Below, one piece after another: positions 7,147 through 13,412 of a stretch of DNA of 20,440 bases. The position numbers and the translations under genes are program-made. The stretch comes from an uncultured Rickettsiales bacterium (GTDB lineage Bacteria > Pseudomonadota > Alphaproteobacteria > UBA8366): NCBI GenBank assembly GCA_913046825.1, contig CAJWTF010000058.1, forward strand, positions 1 to 20,440, given 5' to 3'. The notes beneath the pieces were generated by a model, which was not told the DNA's origin, did not search any database, and worked only from the letters and a program-made list of their open reading frames with translations. Positions within the stretch are counted from its first letter, which is position 1. The number at the start of each line of letters is the position of its first letter.

Positions 7147-7481
7147 ATGAGCGATGCACAAGAAATTGAGCAACCTGGCAAGATGGATACGTTGGGCGAC
7201 AGTAGCGCCGTGGAAGGACTACGATGGCATTGCTGCCTCGGATGGAGGAATTGCCGGAGCCAGTTATCGCTTTTGCCCGCATGAAAGGTTGGAGCCGCCC
7301 CGCCGATTTGATCCAACAATACCGCGATCTGGGGACAATGGTAGGGACGGACTAAGTTCGTATTCCGGAGGAAGGGACGACACCGCTGGAGATTGAAGCA
7401 TTTTGGTCCCGCCTGGGACGGCCCGCCACGACAGACGGATATAATGTAAATATGTCGTTACTCGCGGAACATATGCATTAG
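7147..7481 (+). pseudogene. Unrecognised broken ORF
   Basis: ATG7147 is preceded by a GAGG site and starts a frame reading MSDAQEIEQPGK and onward. Protein-like sequence then continues in a different frame from ATG7224 (MALLPRMEELPEP, then ARMKGWSRPADL). That frame is interrupted by an in-frame TAA at 7353-7355 and carries on as IPEEGTTPLEIEAFWSRLG to a TAG at 7479-7481. The composition looks coding, but a stop and a frame change are needed to join the pieces. I do not recognise the family. It runs directly into the IS481 transposase relic and may be a gene fragment cut when the element inserted. Chance open sequence remains possible. Confidence 0.3.
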
Positions 7482-8063
7482 CTTCTTAATTTTGGGAGGG
7501 AGAAGATATTCATAAACAACAAGCAGGTGTCGGGACATCACATCCAGACGGATGTTAAGTTCCTGACTTTCATTCGAAATCAGGGTGAGAAAATTCGACG
7601 CTTCCAATATACGGCGATCGATGACGCGATGAGGCTCAGGGCACTCAGAATCTTCCTTAAACTCACGCAAGCTCACGCGATCTACTTCGTTGATCATGTC
7701 ATCGAGAAGTTCCCGTTTCGGATCAAGGAAATCCGCTCCGACAATGGGCACGAATTCCAGGCCAAAAATTCACGGGCATGTCTAGTATAAAGGCATCCGT
7801 CACACCTGTATCAAACGCGGAACGCCACAATTGACTAGTCAGGTCGAGAGATCACACCGCTCGGACAACCAGGAGTTCTATCAGCTTCTTGACTACAAGA
7901 ATGGTGTCGATCTCGAAGCAAAGCTAGATGAATGGGAGCGCTTTTATAACTTCCACAGACCACACTGGCCTTAAACGGAAAAACACGTCACGAAGCACTC
8001 AGGAAAAACTATAATCAATCTACAAACTGTTCCATGAGTAACGGCAGCTTACAAGTCCGCTAA
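7482..8063 (+). pseudogene. Degraded IS481-family transposase (DDE integrase-core relic)
   Basis: Three reading frames together rebuild the integrase core of an IS481-type transposase. The first frame gives GHHIQTDVKFLTF, RRFQYTAIDDA, VIEKFPFRIKEIRSDNGHEFQAK. The second, from about 7768, gives GIRHTCIKRGTPQL, QVERSHRSD, EFYQLL, DEWERFYNFHRPH. The third, from about 7970, gives LNGKTRHEALRKN. The three DDE acids are seen in QTDVK, RSDNG and QVERS. Lesions: no N-terminal helix-turn-helix part, a one-base insertion in the A-run at 7764-7768, a TAG at 7783-7785, and a one-base loss at about 7966-7970. It is therefore inactive. I found no terminal inverted repeats or target duplication. It ends only 35 bases from the SDR stop. 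Confidence 0.85.
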
Positions 8064-8098
8064 ATCACGCACGCCAGAACTTAAAGTTCGAGGTGCAC

Positions 8099-8845
8099 CT
8101 AAACTTGATTCACGACGCCGCCGTTCACTTGCAGCATCTGCCCATTTATAAAACCACCGTTATCCGACACCAAAAGAGCTACCAAGGCGGCAAGATCGTC
8201 AGGCGTACCCAAGCGACCAGTCGGGTTGTTCTGGAGAAGACCTTGAAAGCGCGGCGTCGAGACGTCCACATCGACATCCGGAAATGTGCCCGGAGAAATG
8301 ATGTTCGTGGTGACGCCTTGGCGCCCAAACTCTCGCGACAACGACTTGGTCAGCCCCCACATCGCATGTTTCGAGACACTGACCGCTGATTTATTGCCAT
8401 TTCCTTGCTGCGCGTTCATGCCGGTAAAGTTGACGATCCGTCCCCAGTTCTTGTCGATCATACCGGGAAGGCACGCCCGAGCGAGATGGAAGGCCGCATA
8501 GAAATTGATGTCCATTATCCGACGCCATTCTTCCTCGGTGATTGACAGGAAATCACCGTCCGGCCGGGTAGCAGCATTATTGATCAGAACATCGACGCTA
8601 CCGAACCGGTCAATCGCTGATGCGGCCATCACCCGAACCCCATCGCGATCACCGATATCACACATCTCGATCATCGCTTCGGCACCGAGGCCTCGGACCC
8701 TCGCCGCTACGTCCTCACAGGCGTCGCGGTCTCGCGATCCGTTGAGGATGATATTCAACCCGGACTCTGCCAGGTGGAGTGCTATACCTTTGCCTATATT
8801 TTTGCCCGATCCCGTAATAAGGGCGGTTCGCGTTGCTTGCGCCAT
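8099..8845 (-). CDS. SDR family protein lacking the catalytic Ser and Tyr
   Basis: A 248-residue Rossmann-fold protein of the classical SDR type. It keeps the cofactor motif TGSGKNIG (11-18), the NNA block (89-91), the active-site Asn114 (MDINFYAA), the PG after the catalytic region (SPGTFPD) and the C-terminal QMLQVNGG. At the catalytic sites, VNFTGMN has Gly142 where Ser is expected, and AVSVSK has Val155 where the YxxxK Tyr is expected; Lys159 remains. I read the codons directly (GGC and GTC), so this is not a translation slip. It may bind NAD(P) but probably does not catalyse normal SDR chemistry, or it uses other residues. ATG8845 has a GAGAGG site; the frame extends to 8890 without one. 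It is divergent from the next SDR. Confidence 0.85.
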   Translation of the reverse strand: MAQATRTALITGSGKNIGKGIALHLAESGLNIILNGSRDRDACEDVAARVRGLGAEAMIEMCDIGDRDGVRVMAASAIDRFGSVDVLINNAATRPDGDFLSITEEEWRRIMDINFYAAFHLARACLPGMIDKNWGRIVNFTGMNAQQGNGNKSAVSVSKHAMWGLTKSLSREFGRQGVTTNIISPGTFPDVDVDVSTPRFQGLLQNNPTGRLGTPDDLAALVALLVSDNGGFINGQMLQVNGGVVNQV

Positions 8846-8909
8846 ATCTAACCTCTCCCCGGATTTGTTTTTTGCAGCGGGCCTATCCATCCACTGTGAC
8901 CGACGGGTA

Positions 8910-8915
8910 ATTATA
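8910..8915 (-). promoter_or_regulatory. Possible -10 box for the SDR at 8099-8845
   Basis: A perfect TATAAT on the minus strand, about 65 bases before the ATG at 8845, inside the 154-base gap shared by two divergent SDR genes. A convincing -35 box is not seen. Confidence 0.3.
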
Positions 8916-8999
8916 CTTTCCAGCCCTATCTATACAGAGAACGGGGCAAAAAATACCGCGCCACACTCAATGCCTATGAAGAAAGTACGGGGAAGCGAT

Positions 9000-9773
9000 A
9001 TGCAGTCAATCGAAGGAAAAATTGCCTGGGTGACCGGGGGCGGGACGGGCATCGGAAGGGCGGGTGCGATGGCTCTCGCAAAAGCGGGGGCAAAGGTGAT
9101 CTTATCAGGCCGCCGCGTCGCGCAATTGGAAGCGGTAGCGAGCCGCATCGCCGATGCTAGCGGTAGCGTCGAAATTGAGGCGCTTGATATCGTCGACTCC
9201 AACGCGGTCGACGCCGCCGTCGGGAGAATTATCGAGAAGCATGGCCACTTGGATTTTCTTATCAACAGTGCGGGCCTCAATCTTCCGAACCGGCGATGGC
9301 GCGATATTACCAATGAAGCATGGAACACGATTATCGACGTTGATTTAAACGGTGCCTTTAATGTTTCTCATGCTGCCCTCAAGGTAATGCGCAAACAACG
9401 CGATGGTTTGATCGTCAACGTATCCTCGATGGCGAGCCAGCGTGTCGGCGGCGTTTCCGGCATCGCCTATACGTCGGCGAAACACGCGCTCAACGCGATG
9501 AGCGAAAGCATCAATCATGAGAACTGTCACTTAGGCATTCGTGCCTGCGCATTGTGCCCCGGCGAAGTCGCGACAGAGATTCTCGATTTGCGCCCGGCAC
9601 CACCGAGCGCCGAGGAACGCGCCCGCATGGTTCAAGAAGAAGACGTCGGCGCCACGATATTGTTCATCGCGCAAATGCCACCGCATGTGTGTCTAAATGA
9701 AATTCATATAACGCCTACTTGGAACCGCAGCTATATCGGCGCCAGCGACCGCACGATCCCGCGCGACGACTAG
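9000..9773 (+). CDS. SDR family NAD(P)-dependent oxidoreductase
   Basis: A 257-residue classical SDR. The cofactor motif is TGGGTGIG (12-19), followed by SGRR (36-39), which favours NADP(H) because of the paired arginines. The NSAG block (89-92), Asn117 (DLNGAF), Ser143 (NVSSMAS), Tyr157 and Lys161 (YTSAK) complete the catalytic tetrad. CPGEVATEI (186-194) is the usual loop after the active site. Unlike many family members, the C-terminus has no xVDGG strand and instead ends in a WNRSYIGASD tail. ATG9000 has a GGGGAAG site; an open frame back to 8505 is antisense to the other SDR and not real. It probably oxidises an alcohol or reduces a ketone; the substrate is unknown. The VOC gene follows 28 bases later, probably in one transcript. 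Confidence 0.88.
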   Translation: MQSIEGKIAWVTGGGTGIGRAGAMALAKAGAKVILSGRRVAQLEAVASRIADASGSVEIEALDIVDSNAVDAAVGRIIEKHGHLDFLINSAGLNLPNRRWRDITNEAWNTIIDVDLNGAFNVSHAALKVMRKQRDGLIVNVSSMASQRVGGVSGIAYTSAKHALNAMSESINHENCHLGIRACALCPGEVATEILDLRPAPPSAEERARMVQEEDVGATILFIAQMPPHVCLNEIHITPTWNRSYIGASDRTIPRDD

Positions 9774-9801
9774 ATGTAAAGTTATTAGAAAGGAAATTCA
9801 C

Positions 9802-10206
9802 ATGTTCAAAATTGATAGAATCGACCATTTCGTCATGCGTGTCTCCGATCTAGAGGCTACCTGCGCCTTTTATTCCACGGCACTGGGCATGGAGGTCATT
9901 ACGTTCGGGGGGAGCACCATCGGTCGGGACGGCATCACGCGCAAAGCACTGAGGTTCGGCCAACATAAAATCAACTTACATCCTGATGACACGGACTGGT
10001 ACCGGGCGAAAGATGCGAGATGCGGTGGTGAGGATTTTTGCCTGATCACCGAAACACCGATGGTTGATGTCGTCGCTCACCTGGAAGCCTGCGGTGTGGA
10101 GATCGAAACCACACCCTCCGACCGCAGCGGAGCATTGGGGCCCATCCATTCAGTCTATTTCCGCGACCCCGACGGTAATTTGGTTGAAGTTTCCAACTAC
10201 CTGTAG
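9802..10206 (+). CDS. VOC (glyoxalase/dioxygenase fold) family protein
   Basis: A 134-residue vicinal oxygen chelate protein with the two beta-alpha-beta-beta-beta modules. DHFVMRVSDLEAT at the start carries the metal ligand His9, and QHKINLH supplies His60 at the end of the first module. HSVYFRDPDGNLVEVSNY at the C-terminus carries His116 and Glu129, so a complete 2-His-1-Glu metal site is plausible. The group includes glyoxalase I-like isomerases, fosfomycin-resistance-type enzymes and ring-cleavage dioxygenase relatives; the length fits the single-subunit 'virulence protein/glyoxalase' type. A GAAAGGAAA site precedes the ATG. It sits after an SDR, so it may act on that enzyme's product. 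Specific activity is unknown. Its stop is 13 bases from the 3' end of the oppositely oriented hydrolase. Confidence 0.87.
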   Translation: MFKIDRIDHFVMRVSDLEATCAFYSTALGMEVITFGGSTIGRDGITRKALRFGQHKINLHPDDTDWYRAKDARCGGEDFCLITETPMVDVVAHLEACGVEIETTPSDRSGALGPIHSVYFRDPDGNLVEVSNYL

Positions 10207-10228
10207 GCCGCTTTGCTTATTAAGCGCC
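10206..10228. terminator. Weak hairpin between convergent genes
   Basis: GGCCGCTT (10206-10213) and AAGCGCC (10222-10228) form a short stem with one bulged C across the gap between the VOC gene and the hydrolase. There is no T tract, so a terminator role is only suggested by position. Confidence 0.25.
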
Positions 10229-11047
10229 GAGCCCGTCGAGGAAATTCCGCAGCGTTTCGTTGAACACTTCAGGCTGTTCGACATTCGGGAAATGCCCAGC
10301 TTCCTGCAGCACTTCCATTTGAGCACCGGCAATTCCGTCCTTGTACATTTGCATGCGCGCGGGTGGGGTTGAAGAATCTTGAGCACCAGCGAGCACCAAG
10401 GTTGGCGTTCGGATTTCACCGAGCCTATCATCGTAATTCATACCGAATATCGCTTCATAGGCGCGTGCCTGACCGAAAGCGGTAGTCTCTCCAATAATGC
10501 GACGCAACAGTGCCATCTGCTCGGGATTCGCAGCCTCATCCGGATCGTGCAGCAAACGAGTCAGCATTGCATCGGTTTGCTCGGCAAGAGTGGTCCTATT
10601 GTCGGCACCGGAAGCCCGCATCGCCGCAATACTTCCGTGTGCCCTGACGATACCTTCCTCGGGCAACGCCCCTTGAGAGGCCATAAACGTAAGACTGGAG
10701 AGACGACCTGCATGGCCGAATGCCAGCGCCAACCCCGCCATAGCCCCGAGCGAACTGCCAACGAAATGTGTCCGCGCGCAGCCGATAGAATCCATTAAGC
10801 CAACGACATCATCGCCAAGATCTTCCATGGAAAATGGCCCGCCATTGGGATCGGTGCGACCGTGCCCGCGGAGGTCCAGTCGGAGAACGCGGTATGTCTC
10901 CCGGAACGCGTTGACTTGCGGATCGAAACTGCGCAAATCCAGCGATAATGCGTGCGCGAAGGTAATCACCGGCGCCGCATCCGGGCCGTCCAAGGTATAA
11001 TGTATCGGAACGCCGTTGACGATCCGCATCTTGCCGGAAGAAAGCAT
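10220..11047 (-). CDS. Alpha/beta hydrolase (3-oxoadipate enol-lactonase-like)
   Basis: A 275-residue alpha/beta hydrolase, last gene of the minus-strand catabolic run. Counting from ATG11047, the nucleophile elbow is GSSLGA with Ser99, the acid is Asp224 in AGAQDSSTP, and the base is His252 in EAGHFPNVEQP. RLDLRGHGRTD (56-66) and the overall length resemble PcaD-type enol-lactone hydrolases and related carbon-carbon hydrolases. PcaD identity is not claimed because no other beta-ketoadipate genes are present. A TTG codon at 11050 directly before the ATG is an alternative start; GAGG at 11058-11061 serves either. The alcohol dehydrogenase stop is 12 bases upstream, so they are co-transcribed. 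Confidence 0.87.
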   Translation of the reverse strand: MLSSGKMRIVNGVPIHYTLDGPDAAPVITFAHALSLDLRSFDPQVNAFRETYRVLRLDLRGHGRTDPNGGPFSMEDLGDDVVGLMDSIGCARTHFVGSSLGAMAGLALAFGHAGRLSSLTFMASQGALPEEGIVRAHGSIAAMRASGADNRTTLAEQTDAMLTRLLHDPDEAANPEQMALLRRIIGETTAFGQARAYEAIFGMNYDDRLGEIRTPTLVLAGAQDSSTPPARMQMYKDGIAGAQMEVLQEAGHFPNVEQPEVFNETLRNFLDGLGA

Positions 11048-11059
11048 CAAAGATTTTCC

Positions 11060-12114
11060 TCACAAAGACGGCAGGAAGACGCCCTTACCGGTTTTCTGTT
11101 GGTCGAATAATTGGTAGGCCTCTTCCGCCTGATCCAATTGCCATTTATGGGTGAAAAGGCTGTCGATATCGATCCTCCGATCCGAAACGAAACGCGCACA
11201 ATCGGCCTGACCTACCTTCGAGAATGTCCAATGACCGATGAGCGTAATCTGCCGGTGAATCAGGTCTGGTAACAATTCCAGCGTAACTTCGCCGCCAATC
11301 CCGACCAGGCACGCCCTGCCCCATGCCCGGGTACTGCGGACCGCTGCGCGTCGCGCGTCCGATGACGAGGTCGCATCTAGCGCCTTGTCCGCGCCCTCGC
11401 CGTGGGTCAAATCCTTGATCGCTTGAACCGGATCGTCCGCGGACGGGTCGATGACGACATCCGCACCCCGATCCAGCGCCATCTGCCGGCGCTCCGGCGA
11501 AATGTCTGCTGCGATTACCCTGGCCCCCATGGCAACAGCCAATTGCGTTGCCGATAGACCGACCGGACCTTGGCCGAAGACAACAATGGTCTCGTCACCT
11601 TCAAGCTCAAGCCGCTTTAGCGCGCCATAGGCCGTACCGGTCCCGCAGGAAATCGCCGCCCCGCTTCAAAGGATATGTCTTCCGGCAATCCCACTAATGT
11701 ATGTGCCGGTACGCTCATATACTGGGCATGCGCACCATGGCCGCCCGAGCCAAACACGACGGCACCATCGAGACACATTTGCGACCAACCCGTCTGACAA
11801 TGCCGGCACACCCCGCAGCCGTCGTAGTGATGATCCATCACCCGGGCGCCGACTTTCGCCTCACGCTCGGAAACCGCGGAGCCAACTTCGACAACGACGC
11901 CGCACGGCTCATGCCCGCCGATGACAGATCCCGAGACCCGGCTGACACCTGACGTGACACCGCCTGGTTTGTACTCCCGGCGATAGGGGCCAAGATCGGT
12001 CCCACACATGCCGGACGCCTTGATCTCCAGAATGACGTCACGGGGCCCCGGCATCGGGTCGGGGAATTCCTGGAGCTCCAGTTTCCGATCGCCCAAAAAC
12101 ACAATGCCTTTCAT
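11060..12114 (-). pseudogene. Zinc-dependent alcohol dehydrogenase (MDR family), split by one frameshift
   Basis: Two reading frames join into a 351-residue medium-chain dehydrogenase. The 5' part (12114 to about 11660) has the catalytic zinc ligands C37 (GMCGTD) and H68/E69 (GGHEP), E150 in SFEAG, and the four structural-zinc cysteines C100, C103, C106 and C114. The 3' part has the Rossmann motif GQGPVG, the ARVIAAD strand and a complete C-terminus. The frame breaks in a C-run at 11659-11662 (+ strand): one more base restores the expected EAGAAISCGTGTAYGAL. No other lesion is seen, so this is either a recent inactivating deletion, a sequencing or assembly error in a homopolymer, or a programmed slip. 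It would oxidise a secondary or sugar-type alcohol with NAD. It lies between acyl-CoA dehydrogenase and hydrolase genes. Confidence 0.88.
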
Positions 12115-12141
12115 CTTAGCTCTCCCACCATCCAGTAAAAT

Positions 12142-13401
12142 TTATTTCGGTAATATGTTCTTTGGCACTTCGCGATAGGGACGACCGGTATCGAAGCGCT
12201 TCTCCTTCGGCATCTTGAGGACGCGTTCGGAGATGATATTCTTCTGAATTTCGTCCGTACCTCCCGCGATTGAGATGGCGGGGGTCGAAATCAGAATTTC
12301 CGCGATGACGCCCCCAAGCGGGCTGTCCACACCGGTCAACATCGCGTCCGCGCCACTGAGCATCGTATGAACCTTGTTCGCAGCCCGCGCGACTTCACTC
12401 GCCGCCAGTTTACCGAGGGAGCCTTCGGGGCCGGGAGAGCGGCCTTGCTCCTGCGATGCCCGGGCGCGCTTCGCCAACCAATCGGCGGACTTCGCTAATG
12501 TCATCAATTTCGCTACTTCCTGCCGCACCACCGGGTCGCTAACGCGGCCCGTCTCCCGAGCCCGGTCGAGGACCAAATCAACGCGGCCCGAGCGTTGCGG
12601 GTACCAGGTATAAGGGGCCATCGCGGTTTTGATCTCCGCCGCCTCTTCTTGAAAGATCGGCTCGTCCCGTGGCGTCGGTTCTACCTTTCGTCGATTGGAA
12701 TCCGCGTTCCGACGTTCATGCATGAGCGTCGTCGTTGCGATATTCCAACCATCGCCTTCGTTCTCTAACAGGTATTCGGGTGGCACTTCCGCATCAGTCA
12801 TAAACACCTGATTGAATGACGCGTGGTCGTTCATTTGCCGCAACGGGACGACGTCGACACCAGGCTGGCGCATATCGATCAAGAAATAACTGAGGCCGTT
12901 ATGCTTGGGCACATCCAAATCGGTGCGGGCGAGCAGAAGACCGTAATCCGCAAGATGCGCGCTGGTGGTCCACACCTTCTGGCCATTGACAACGTACTTG
13001 TTCCCCTTGCGCTCAGCGCGGGTCATGGCGCCGGCCAAATCGGATCCGTTACCCGGCTCACTAAACAATTGGCACCAAACGTCCTCGCCCGTCAGGCTTC
13101 GCCGCAAGAATTTCTCCCGCAGCATATCCGTCCCGTGTGACAGGATCGTTGACCCCGCGAGGGTCGCGGCCCCATTCCTAGCCACGGTGATCGCGTCGAC
13201 CCGCTTGAATTCCCCATCAACGACTCTCGCGAAGCCCATCGGCAAGTCCCGCCCGAACCATTCTTTCGGCCATTGCGGCATGCCCCATCCGGAGTCGACC
13301 AAGATATTCCGCCATTCGAGGAGGTTTCCGTTCGGGTCCCAGTATTCCTCGAGCCAGCCACGGATTTCCGCTTTGACGGACTCTTCGCTAAGTTCGCTCA
13401 T
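12142..13401 (-). CDS. Acyl-CoA dehydrogenase family protein
   Basis: A 419-residue acyl-CoA dehydrogenase: an N-terminal helical domain, a middle beta domain with CQLFSEPGNGSDLAG (110-124) and VNGQKVWTT (138-146), and a C-terminal helical domain ending with the FAD-contacting GGTDEIQKNIISERVL (380-395). These enzymes oxidise an acyl-CoA at C2-C3 and pass electrons to electron-transfer flavoprotein. The usual C-terminal catalytic Glu position (the YEGT of medium-chain enzymes) reads AGGT here, so the base must lie elsewhere, as known for some other branches. An insertion rich in charged residues (about 228-256) precedes the last domain. A GGAG site precedes the ATG, 11 bases after the molybdenum hydroxylase stop: same operon. 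Chain length or ring substrate unknown. Confidence 0.9.
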   Translation of the reverse strand: MSELSEESVKAEIRGWLEEYWDPNGNLLEWRNILVDSGWGMPQWPKEWFGRDLPMGFARVVDGEFKRVDAITVARNGAATLAGSTILSHGTDMLREKFLRRSLTGEDVWCQLFSEPGNGSDLAGAMTRAERKGNKYVVNGQKVWTTSAHLADYGLLLARTDLDVPKHNGLSYFLIDMRQPGVDVVPLRQMNDHASFNQVFMTDAEVPPEYLLENEGDGWNIATTTLMHERRNADSNRRKVEPTPRDEPIFQEEAAEIKTAMAPYTWYPQRSGRVDLVLDRARETGRVSDPVVRQEVAKLMTLAKSADWLAKRARASQEQGRSPGPEGSLGKLAASEVARAANKVHTMLSGADAMLTGVDSPLGGVIAEILISTPAISIAGGTDEIQKNIISERVLKMPKEKRFDTGRPYREVPKNILPK

Positions 13402-13412
13402 ACATTTTGCTC

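Noticed and set aside
6978..7319. N-terminal extension of the CoA-transferase frame
   Set aside because: No family similarity, good RBS only at ATG6977, and the stretch overlaps the degraded region.
7458..7751. 97-residue minus-strand ORF
   Set aside because: Reverse complement of the transposase relic; the plus strand carries the recognisable integrase core.
8505..8999. Upstream extension of the SDR frame at 9000-9773
   Set aside because: It is antisense to the other SDR gene; ATG9000 has its own RBS and the SDR fold starts there.
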